DNA of 64,000 nucleotides, taken from the NCBI GenBank assembly GCA_004172935.1, contig SDZD01000008.1, positions 1-64,000 on the forward strand, written 5' to 3'. Positions 1-7,516 of this stretch are shown here, piece by piece; positions within the stretch are counted from its first letter, which is position 1, and each line of letters opens with the position of its first letter. The DNA comes from a bacterium. Its GTDB lineage: Bacteria; Armatimonadota; Abditibacteriia; Abditibacteriales; Abditibacteriaceae. The translations under genes and the position numbers were made by a program. The notes beneath the pieces were generated by a model. The model worked only from the letters and a program-made list of their open reading frames with translations. It was not told where the DNA came from and ran no database searches.

Positions 1-2985
1 GGCGTGCCGCGCCTGTGGGCGCTCGCCAACGTACTGCGCCGCCTCGAATCGCGCTTTTCCCACCTCGACTTCGACGCCGACGATCTCGATGCCCTGCGCG
101 CAATGGCTGCCTCACTATCCCAGATGCGGCGGCAAAACCTGACAAGCCTGCCTGTTGGCTCCGACCCATTTGGCCGCGAACTCGACGAATGGCGCGCCGC
201 CTACGACGACTACCTCGAAGAAAGCCACGCCTTCGATTTCGAGGCAGCGCCCGCCCTCTTCGCCCACAGCGTCAGAAAAAATCGCGCTTTCGCTTTCCCC
301 CAATCCCTCATCATCGACGATTTGCCCGACTTATCCCCCGCCCTCGCGCAAGGCTTGGCCGTTTTGGTCAAACGTGCCCCCACCGTCTGCGCCACCCTCG
401 CCCTCCCCAACGGCTGGAACGACCCCGTCGCCGCACGCGCTCACGCCTTCTGGACGGCACAGGGCGCCCGCTTCGTTAACGTGGCAACGGATGCCCCCAC
501 CGCTCGCCACAGCGCGGCGCGCGCCCTGCTCAGCGAGCAAAGCAGCACCTTGCAACTGCCACCCGCCGTGTCGCTGTGGCAAGCCCACACTCCGTGGGAT
601 GAATGGGAGCGCATCGCGGCCCACATTCGGGGCCAACTCGAAGATGGCGCCAAAGTCCGCGATTTCTGTGTGGTGCTACCCGACCCCACCGCCCAACTTC
701 CCTTGCTGCGGGCTGCCTTCGAGGCCAGCGGCGTCCCCCTCGCATGGCGCGAACACGAAACCGACAGCTCCCCCTTAGTCGAAAGGCTGCTACGCCTTCT
801 CATACCGCGCCCGTCGTGGAGCATCGACGCTTTGCACGATCTCTTCGGCGACGGCGCCCTACGCCTCGAATGGACACCAGAAGAAGGCGAACCCTTACGT
901 TTCGATGCGGGCCGACTGCGCCGCGCCCACCGCTCCATTCGCGGCGAAAGCGACGAAAACGCATGGCGCGACCCAGTTGCCCTCACCACCGATTGGGAAG
1001 CCCGTATCACCCGCCTTCGCGACTCGGCATCAGGTCGCGGCGATACCGCCCGCGCCACTCTGTTAGCCAACTCGCTCGACGGCGGCGACCTTGAGGCAAT
1101 AGAGCGCCTTAAAACCCTACTGACGCCACTTCAAGAGCCATTAACAGCCACCGATTGGGCCACAGCCTCACTCGCCACCTTCGAAACACTGTGCGCTCAC
1201 TGGCAGGACGACAGCGATATATCCCGCCGCGCCCTCGCTTCTATTGCACGGGTGCGCGCCAGCATCGAAGCCCTTGCCCTACGCGCCAGCGAAGATGCCA
1301 CCCCGCGTTCTTCCAACCGCTGGGTGGCGTGGCTGCGCCTCGAAATCTCTCATAGCGCCCCAGAAGGCGAAATCGAAGCCCCGGCTGACGGCGTGCGCGT
1401 GCTACGCGCCAGCGAAGCGGGCGAGGCCGGAAGCGAGGGGGAACGCGAAATTTTCGTAGCCGGACTCTCCGAGCGCGCATGGCCCGCGCGCCTCGCCCAA
1501 TCGCCGTGGCCACTAGCCACTTCCAAAGCCCTCGAACGCTTGCGTGAAGGCGACCCAGCGCCACTCCCCCGCGCCCTACACGGCCTCGCCCGCGTCATGG
1601 CCACTGATGCCGCCCTGTCGCTATCTCACCCCGCCTGGCTCGAAGGTAGCGAAACCGAAGCCTCGCCACTCATCGAAGACCTGCGTGCCCTCTTCCCGGC
1701 AGCCGCCTGGCCCGAACTGCCTCGCCCCGAAACCCAAGCGCGCGCCTTCGCGCGCTCCCACTGGTTGCGTCGTCAAAATCCTAACAGCGCATTGCCGCCA
1801 GCCAACGACTCCGACCTGCCGCGTCGCCTCACTGCCCTCGACACAATGCGCCGCCAGCGCACCGACGCCCACCACTTCGGGCACTACGACGGCGCCTTAG
1901 GCGAACGTGGGCGCGAACTGTTGGCCCCATTGCTGCCCCACGACGAAGGCAACCTCGAACTATCAGCATCGGGCGCCGAACTCTACGCCCGTTGTGGCTT
2001 GCGTTATTTCTTCGAGCGCGTATTGAACCTCGGCGACGAAAATCGCGCCGAAGACGACCTCTCGCGTGCTGAAGCGGGCGACTTGGTACACCGCATCCTC
2101 CACCTCTTCCGCCGCGAGTGGACGGAGCCACTTTCCGAAGCCAATTTCGAGCGCGCCCGCGCCGCCCTCGAAGTCCACACTCGCCGCGAGTGCGAACGCC
2201 TCGGACTCCCACCGATACTGCGCCGCGCCGAAGCTCGCCGCTTGCTCGGCACTCCCAAACGCGATGGCGTTCTGGTGCGCCTTCTGCGCGCCGAATGCCG
2301 CGAATCCGACGCACAGGGAATGGGCACCTTCGCCGCCAATTTCCACCCCCTCGCCCACTTGCAACGCGGCCTCATCGAAGGCGCCGCCAACTTCGACTGG
2401 CGCCTTTCAGTAGGTGGCAACGGCCTCGAACAATCGTTTCGTCTGCCACTCGATGGGGTAGTCGTCAAAGGCCGCATCGACCGCATGGATGCCTCTGCCG
2501 ATGCGCAGTGGTTGCTTGTCCTCGACTACAAAACCGGAAACGCTTCCTCGCTCCCCAGCTTCGCCAAAGGCAGCGACCGCCTCAACTACCAACTCGCCGT
2601 CTACGTGTTGGCAGCGCGCCACCTTGCCGCCGTGTGGCCTATCCCCCCGCGTGTCGCCACAGCTTACCTGTCGCCCAAAAGCGGCTTCGCGGGAGTCATC
2701 GCTGGCCCCGATATGTTGGCCCCTTCCCAACGAGGAACCATGAGCGAAGAAGTCCAATCCCAGTGGCTCGCTGACACCCGCGACCAAATAGAGCGCATCG
2801 CCGCCCTCATCGAAAGCGGCACCTTCAACATCTCACTCCGCCCCGCCAAAACCGCCCGCTGCGAATGGTGCGCCCAGTCCGCCCTCTGCGGCCAAAGCGC
2901 CCCGGTTCAGGCCGCCCGCGCCGAAGCCCAACTCGGCTCCAACGTCGTCTTCTACCCCGAACCAGTCGAATGGAACACCCCCTGA
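1..2985 (+). CDS. AddB-like PD-(D/E)XK nuclease subunit, 5' partial
   Basis: Probable nuclease subunit of an AddAB-type double-strand-break resection complex. The reading frame is open to the first base of the window (a Gly codon precedes the GTG at 4), so the true N-terminus lies upstream. The C-terminal third shows a RecB-type nuclease domain: a Cys in the stretch YARCGLRYFFE (near residue 663), then DLVHRILH, then the catalytic Asp of GRIDRMD and the DYKTGN motif (near 840), and finally clustered cysteines in CEWCAQSALC close to the C-terminus. One Cys before and three after the nuclease core is the layout of the AddB/Cas4 4Fe-4S clasp. The N-terminal part resembles the inactive helicase half of AddB. 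A helicase gene follows after 68 bp. The family call is strong; the specific name AddB is inferred from the pairing. Confidence 0.85.
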   Translation, partial: GVPRLWALANVLRRLESRFSHLDFDADDLDALRAMAASLSQMRRQNLTSLPVGSDPFGRELDEWRAAYDDYLEESHAFDFEAAPALFAHSVRKNRAFAFPQSLIIDDLPDLSPALAQGLAVLVKRAPTVCATLALPNGWNDPVAARAHAFWTAQGARFVNVATDAPTARHSAARALLSEQSSTLQLPPAVSLWQAHTPWDEWERIAAHIRGQLEDGAKVRDFCVVLPDPTAQLPLLRAAFEASGVPLAWREHETDSSPLVERLLRLLIPRPSWSIDALHDLFGDGALRLEWTPEEGEPLRFDAGRLRRAHRSIRGESDENAWRDPVALTTDWEARITRLRDSASGRGDTARATLLANSLDGGDLEAIERLKTLLTPLQEPLTATDWATASLATFETLCAHWQDDSDISRRALASIARVRASIEALALRASEDATPRSSNRWVAWLRLEISHSAPEGEIEAPADGVRVLRASEAGEAGSEGEREIFVAGLSERAWPARLAQSPWPLATSKALERLREGDPAPLPRALHGLARVMATDAALSLSHPAWLEGSETEASPLIEDLRALFPAAAWPELPRPETQARAFARSHWLRRQNPNSALPPANDSDLPRRLTALDTMRRQRTDAHHFGHYDGALGERGRELLAPLLPHDEGNLELSASGAELYARCGLRYFFERVLNLGDENRAEDDLSRAEAGDLVHRILHLFRREWTEPLSEANFERARAALEVHTRRECERLGLPPILRRAEARRLLGTPKRDGVLVRLLRAECRESDAQGMGTFAANFHPLAHLQRGLIEGAANFDWRLSVGGNGLEQSFRLPLDGVVVKGRIDRMDASADAQWLLVLDYKTGNASSLPSFAKGSDRLNYQLAVYVLAARHLAAVWPIPPRVATAYLSPKSGFAGVIAGPDMLAPSQRGTMSEEVQSQWLADTRDQIERIAALIESGTFNISLRPAKTARCEWCAQSALCGQSAPVQAARAEAQLGSNVVFYPEPVEWNTP

Positions 2986-3017
2986 AATATCGGATGAATG
3001 AAGGCTTTAAAGCGGCA

Positions 3018-3052
3018 ACTTATCACTAACGACTAAAAACTAACCACTCAAG
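3018..3052 (+). repeat. ACTAA-rich dispersed repeat, copy 1
   Basis: Low-complexity run of ACTAA/CACTAA words (for example ACTAACGACTAAAAACTAA) directly before the helicase start. Related runs occur at 18353-18378, 38803-38840, 52450-52488 and 56158-56195. It occupies the place where a ribosome binding site would be expected, and no good Shine-Dalgarno is visible here. Confidence 0.6.
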
Positions 3053-3053
3053 A

Positions 3054-6000
3054 ATGTCCCAACTGTTTATCTCCTTCGACTCCCTCGACGAAGCCCCTCC
3101 CGTAGTGCGCGAGGCCGATGCTTACGGTCACATTCTCTCGCCCGAACAAGCGCGCGTCCGCGATGCAGGTGCGGGCCACATGGTCGTCATCGCAGGCGCG
3201 GGCACCGGAAAAACGGAACTGCTCACCCAGCGTGTCCTAAAACTTCTGCTCGAAGGCGATGGACAAGGCCAACCCGCCGAACTCGAACAGGTCGTTGCTC
3301 TCACCTTCACCAACAAGGCCGCAGCCGAAATGCGCACTCGCGTCTACCGCGCGCTCGTGCGCCGTCTGCGCGCCACCAACAACAGCGCCGAACGCGCCCG
3401 ACTCCAACAACTGCGCGCCCGCTTCGGCGAAGACAACCGCATCTGGACTTTCGACTCACTCGGTTCGCGTTTGCTGCAACTCTTCCCCGAAAACTCTCCA
3501 CTGCCGCGCGGCGCCCGCCTCCCGACAGCGGGCGAAGAACGCGCCCTTGTTCGCGCTCTGGGCCGCTCTTTCTGGGCATGGGCCGATACCTTCGACGAGG
3601 ATGGCGCCGAAGAGCTATTCACCTTTCTCGATGCCTTCGAGCGCCGCGAAAATGCCCTCGCCCTCATCCGCGACACAGCCAGGCGCCCCAAAGGCGAACT
3701 CAAATTTCTGGCGACTCTCCCCGAATTTGGCGACTTCGCCTCGCTGCTGCTCGATGTACTCGATGCCCGCGCCGGCCGTTTGTGGCGCGCGCACAGCCTC
3801 CAAATCGAAGCCTTCGCCTTCGCCGACTTAGGGCCGCACATGAAAGCGCGCCTCCTCAACCCCGAAGTCGCCATTCTTCCGGTCAAAGGCGGCGGTTTCC
3901 TCACCAAAACCGGGCTTAGCGCTCCCTTCGCGCGCGAACTCCCCACTTCCGTCTCCGATGCCGCGCGTGCCGCCCTCACTCGGCGTCTGCTCGATTGGCA
4001 GGAAGCCCAAACCGAAATCCACGAGCGCCGCGATACCCTCGGTTGGTGCGACGAAAACGGCGAAGGCGACCCGATGTGGGAGCGCGAATGGCGTTCGCGC
4101 CGTGTCGTGTCGTCGTTGGCGCGCTATGCGCTGTGGTGGCAACGCGCCGAAAACGAATGGAAGCGCGAACGCGCCCTCGCCGACTTTAGCGATGTAACCC
4201 GCGCCGCCCTCACTCTGCTCGACTCCCCCGAAGTCACGGCAACTCTACGCTCTCAAATCGCGTGGCTACTCGTCGATGAATTTCAAGACACAAACCGCGA
4301 CCAGTGGCAAATAGTGCAGGGCTTGCGTCGCCATGCCCGCGCCGAAGGCGCGCTGGGCAACACCCTCGTCGTCGGCGACCCAAAACAAGCCATCTACGAC
4401 TTCCGAGGCGGCGATCTCGGCGTCTTCGAGGCGGGCCGACTCGCCCTCGAAGAAGAGGGCGCCTACAAAGAAAACCTCTCCATCTCCCGCCGCTCGGCCC
4501 CGCCCGTCGTAACATGGACGAACCGCGCCTTCGCCGCAATCTTCCCCCACGAAAGCTCGGCCCGCGAATCTTTCGAAGCCCCGCACGGGCCTCTCGATGC
4601 CGCTCCCGAAGCATGGGCAACCCAGCGCGCGCCCGGCGACAAACCAGGCGTCTACCTCATGCGTCCCTTTGCGTGGCGCGATGCCAGTTTTCAGCCACCC
4701 GCCAAACCCAATATCGAAGCTCTCCGTCAGGAAGCCGCCAATTCATTGTCCACGTGGCTACTCGAACTCTTCGCAGACTCCCAAATTCTGGGGAGCGAAG
4801 AGGCGGACGTTCAACAACTCCGCCAACCCAACTTCTCCGCAATCTCGGCGCACATCGCGCGCGCTGAACCCGCAGTCGCCCTCCTCTTCGCCGATAACAA
4901 CGTCAAAGGGCTTTTCGAGGAAGTGCTGCGCTCGCGCGGCGTCCCCTTCGTGTCGCTCAAAGGTCGCGGCTTCTACTCTAGCGACGCCGTGCGCTGGAGC
5001 GTGCTTCTCTGGCGTGCCCTACTCGACAGCGACGACGAATCGGCGTGGGTCGGCCTCCTGCGCTCCCCCTTCGGCGGTCAAAGTGATACCGCCCTGTTAG
5101 AGCGCCACATCGCCCGCCAGCCCGAACTCACCGATAGCAACGACGAAACCGAAGCACCAACCGAGTTCGCCCCATCTGACGAACTCGATGCCGCCATGTG
5201 GCGGGCCGCCCACGAACGATTGGGGCGTTGGCGCGCCCTCGCGGGTGTCGCTCCCGTCTCTCTTGTCATGGAAAGGGCGCTCGAAGAATCGGAAGTCGCC
5301 TTCTTCGAGGCAGGCCAACACGACGCCCCGGTGCGGCGCGAAAACTGGCGCAAACTGCTCGATATGGTGCGCGCTCGCGAGAAAGAAAGCGAAGGAGGCT
5401 TGCGCGCCCTCGTCGATTTCTTCGAGGCTCATCAAGGCGACGACCGCGAGCCAATGGCCCCGCTTCCCTCCGGCGCCTCCGTCCAACTCATGACCGTCCA
5501 CGCCAGTAAGGGATTGGGATTCCCGGCCTGTGTGTTGGCCCAACTCGATGCCAGCAAACGCGACGGCAGCGACAAAACCCTGCTATGGGGCGAACTGGGC
5601 GGCGAACCAATGGCCGCATTCTCCTTCAACCGCGAACGAGAAGAAGAAACCGTGGGGCGCGAAAAACCGCGTGCTCCCCTCGCCTACGAACTGCTCAAAC
5701 GCGCCGCCTCCGAGCGCGCACAGGCCGAATGGAAGCGACTCCTATACGTCGCCTGCACCCGCGCTCAGTCGCACCTCATCCTGCTAGAAACCGACGCCAA
5801 CGCCCAATCCAGCTCGTGGTACGCCCTCATTCGTCCGGCTCTGGGCGGCGTTGAAGAGATGTTGCCCTCAGGCCACGCCGCGCCCATCCAACAACCACAG
5901 TTGCCAACCCAAGAAATACCTTCACTTCAAAACGGCATCGAACCGCAACATTTCACAGTCCAAACAACCCACGAACTCCGCTTCGACACCCTGTTCGGCC

Positions 6001-6341
6001 CCCCATCCTCAACTCTCAAAGACGCCCAAAAACGCGCATGGCTCGAACGCCATTTAAGCGCCCTCGGCCAAAACACGACATCAATCCGTCAGGATATCCC
6101 TTTCGGCGCGCGCGGCGCCCTCTTCAACCAAAACGCCGATTGGATAATCGGCGCATGGGAATGGCTTGCCCCACTCCCCAACAACCAATTCCTACTTCTA
6201 GCCACTGGAGAAGACGAACCCACAGCCAAAACCCGCGCCCAGGCAATGCGTACCATCGCAGAAGAAGCGGGCCTAGCAATCGCCCAAACCCACGCCCTGT
6301 GGCCCAACGAAGCCAACTCCCCCACCAGCACCCAAATCTAA
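3054..6341 (+). CDS. AddA-like UvrD/REP-family DNA helicase
   Basis: Superfamily 1 helicase of 1095 residues, the likely motor of an AddAB-type recombination nuclease. Visible motifs: Walker A AGAGTGKT at 47-54, motif Ia LTFTNKAAAEM, Walker B LLVDEFQDTN, motif III VVGDPKQAIYDFRGGD, motif V VHASKGLGFPACVLA and motif VI LLYVACTRAQSHLIL. Typical AddA proteins end in a second PD-(D/E)XK nuclease domain; here I find no DYK-type motif in the last 200 residues, so only the upstream AddB-like partner appears to cut. The ATG at 3054 is the first good start and lies 68 bp after the nuclease stop, which suggests co-transcription. It could be a stand-alone UvrD-like enzyme, but the neighbour argues for AddA. 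Confidence 0.88.
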   Translation: MSQLFISFDSLDEAPPVVREADAYGHILSPEQARVRDAGAGHMVVIAGAGTGKTELLTQRVLKLLLEGDGQGQPAELEQVVALTFTNKAAAEMRTRVYRALVRRLRATNNSAERARLQQLRARFGEDNRIWTFDSLGSRLLQLFPENSPLPRGARLPTAGEERALVRALGRSFWAWADTFDEDGAEELFTFLDAFERRENALALIRDTARRPKGELKFLATLPEFGDFASLLLDVLDARAGRLWRAHSLQIEAFAFADLGPHMKARLLNPEVAILPVKGGGFLTKTGLSAPFARELPTSVSDAARAALTRRLLDWQEAQTEIHERRDTLGWCDENGEGDPMWEREWRSRRVVSSLARYALWWQRAENEWKRERALADFSDVTRAALTLLDSPEVTATLRSQIAWLLVDEFQDTNRDQWQIVQGLRRHARAEGALGNTLVVGDPKQAIYDFRGGDLGVFEAGRLALEEEGAYKENLSISRRSAPPVVTWTNRAFAAIFPHESSARESFEAPHGPLDAAPEAWATQRAPGDKPGVYLMRPFAWRDASFQPPAKPNIEALRQEAANSLSTWLLELFADSQILGSEEADVQQLRQPNFSAISAHIARAEPAVALLFADNNVKGLFEEVLRSRGVPFVSLKGRGFYSSDAVRWSVLLWRALLDSDDESAWVGLLRSPFGGQSDTALLERHIARQPELTDSNDETEAPTEFAPSDELDAAMWRAAHERLGRWRALAGVAPVSLVMERALEESEVAFFEAGQHDAPVRRENWRKLLDMVRAREKESEGGLRALVDFFEAHQGDDREPMAPLPSGASVQLMTVHASKGLGFPACVLAQLDASKRDGSDKTLLWGELGGEPMAAFSFNREREEETVGREKPRAPLAYELLKRAASERAQAEWKRLLYVACTRAQSHLILLETDANAQSSSWYALIRPALGGVEEMLPSGHAAPIQQPQLPTQEIPSLQNGIEPQHFTVQTTHELRFDTLFGPPSSTLKDAQKRAWLERHLSALGQNTTSIRQDIPFGARGALFNQNADWIIGAWEWLAPLPNNQFLLLATGEDEPTAKTRAQAMRTIAEEAGLAIAQTHALWPNEANSPTSTQI

Positions 6342-6383
6342 ACCACACCTAACTCCCCCCAAACCTCCTTCCTCTTCTGGCAT

Positions 6384-6411
6384 TCCTCTGTGTCTCCGTG
6401 CCTCTGTGGTG
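6384..6411 (+). repeat. CTCTGTG/CTCCGTG repeat, copy 1
   Basis: Reads CTCTGTGTCTCCGTG followed by CCTCTGTGGTG. It is the best-preserved copy in the window; related copies are at 6461-6489, 6536-6575 and 7460-7493. Confidence 0.65.
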
Positions 6412-6460
6412 AATCCATCCCATTCCCTAAAAATGAGCGCTCTCCCCTCCTCTCAAAAAT

Positions 6461-6489
6461 CTCTGCGCCTCCGCGTCTCTGCGGTTAAA
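6461..6489 (+). repeat. CTCTGCG/CTCCGCG repeat, copy 2
   Basis: Variant copy in which T is replaced by C in each unit (CTCTGCGCCTCCGCG then CTCTGCGGT). The parallel substitution in each unit suggests unit-wise homogenisation or an ancient variant class. Confidence 0.6.
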
Positions 6490-6535
6490 AATCAAAATCC
6501 ATCTCACCAGAGCCACCGCCCCTCTCTTAAAAACT

Positions 6536-6575
6536 CTCTGTGCTTCTTATGCTCCTCCGTGTTCTCTGTGTTTAA
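6536..6575 (+). repeat. CTCTGTG repeat, copy 3 (expanded)
   Basis: Longer diverged copy: CTCTGTGCTTCTTATGCTCC, then TCCGTGTTCTCTGTG. Same family as the copies 75 and 150 bp upstream. Confidence 0.55.
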
Positions 6576-6596
6576 TCATCAGTTACAGCCGCCACA

Positions 6597-7427
6597 TCAC
6601 AAGCGCTGAGCAAAGACGATCTTCAACTCCTGCCCCTGCATGACGTGATTGTCTCGCACCTCGACCGTAAACCCAACGCTTTCCAGTAGCGAGACAGCCT
6701 CATCCAGCATCGCCACCGACTCGATCTCACACACAATCCTCCCAATCCGCGCCCAGTCCTGCGGCTCTACCCCGCGCAAAACATCGAGTTCGGCGCCCTC
6801 GACATCAATCTTCAGCCAATGAACTCTCTCCACGCCCAACTTTTGCAGCGCACTCGAAAGCGTCCAAATCTGCGCCGCCACTGGACGCGACTTTAGCAAT
6901 AATGACCCGATGCCCTGCCCTAAAGCCCGCCGCACCGAAACCGGAAATACGTTAGCGAACTCGAATGGCGCCCCGACTCGCTCCTGAGCCAAAAATTCGT
7001 CCAACTCGCGCTTAGCCTGTTCCGGCCCCCGAAAGCGGCCCGAAAGCACGCTCAGACGCGGAAAGTGATTCAACACCGCGATCTCATTCACACGCCCCAA
7101 CCCCGCGCGTACCGTCTGCCAATGCGCCCCCGAAGGGTCAAACAAGCGCGCATTGGCTTCGGCAACCGCACAAGTCGAAGCAATCGGCTCGAAACTCCAG
7201 ATGCGCGCCATTCCTCCGCTCTGGCGAAAAGCAGCCAGCGAAAACAATCCGATGTTTGCCCCCACATCGAAAACCACATCTCCGGGCTGCACTTTGTCCC
7301 CATCGAGAAAATAGCTCTCGATCTCATCCCAAACCGCCGACACGCCCAACGGCTCATCGCTCCAAAGAAGGGTTCCATCCCGCAATCGCGCACGTTTCAT
7401 CTCCAATGAATCTAGCAAACCCCACAT
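6597..7427 (-). CDS. FkbM-family SAM-dependent methyltransferase
   Basis: Protein of 276 residues with the FkbM/Methyltransf_21 signature: the SAM-binding loop VVFDVGANIGLFSLAAF around 51-67, and the later KIDVEGAELDVLRG motif typical of the family. FkbM enzymes O-methylate sugars or natural products; the substrate cannot be told from sequence. The ATG at 7427 gives the full ORF; an internal Met at residue 10 (7400) is an alternative start. It lies downstream of the GH95-like gene on the same strand, 89 bp away, with a CTCTGTG repeat in between. Confidence 0.85.
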   Translation of the reverse strand: MWGLLDSLEMKRARLRDGTLLWSDEPLGVSAVWDEIESYFLDGDKVQPGDVVFDVGANIGLFSLAAFRQSGGMARIWSFEPIASTCAVAEANARLFDPSGAHWQTVRAGLGRVNEIAVLNHFPRLSVLSGRFRGPEQAKRELDEFLAQERVGAPFEFANVFPVSVRRALGQGIGSLLLKSRPVAAQIWTLSSALQKLGVERVHWLKIDVEGAELDVLRGVEPQDWARIGRIVCEIESVAMLDEAVSLLESVGFTVEVRDNHVMQGQELKIVFAQRL

Positions 7428-7459
7428 CTGCCCCCACCAAATCCATTCTCACCTCTCAA

Positions 7460-7493
7460 AATCCTCTGTGACTCCGTGCCCCTGTGGTGGATT
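7460..7493 (+). repeat. CTCTGTG/CTCCGTG repeat, copy 4
   Basis: Reads CCTCTGTGACTCCGTGCCCC then TGTGGTGGA, in the same orientation as copies 1-3 although the flanking genes are now both on the minus strand. Fills most of the gap between the FkbM gene and the glycosidase. Confidence 0.6.
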
Positions 7494-7516
7494 GAAAAAT
7501 CAATTCAGAGGGCTAT

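Larger units (their letters stand above)
6342..6596. other. Gene-free gap with CTCTGTG repeats
   Basis: No gene is visible between the helicase stop and the convergent methyltransferase. The gap holds three diverged copies of a CTCTGTGxCTCCGTGxCTCTGTGGT-type sequence (listed separately) separated by pyrimidine-rich filler. I see no hairpin with a T-tract. Confidence 0.6.

Noticed and set aside
441..1070. Minus-strand frame of 209 codons in the AddB-like gene
   Set aside because: Arg/Ser-rich shadow of a GC-rich gene; no domain and no start signal.
6384..6575. CTCTGTG repeats as a CRISPR array
   Set aside because: Units are diverged, spacing is short and variable, the repeats are not palindromic, and no cas gene is nearby.
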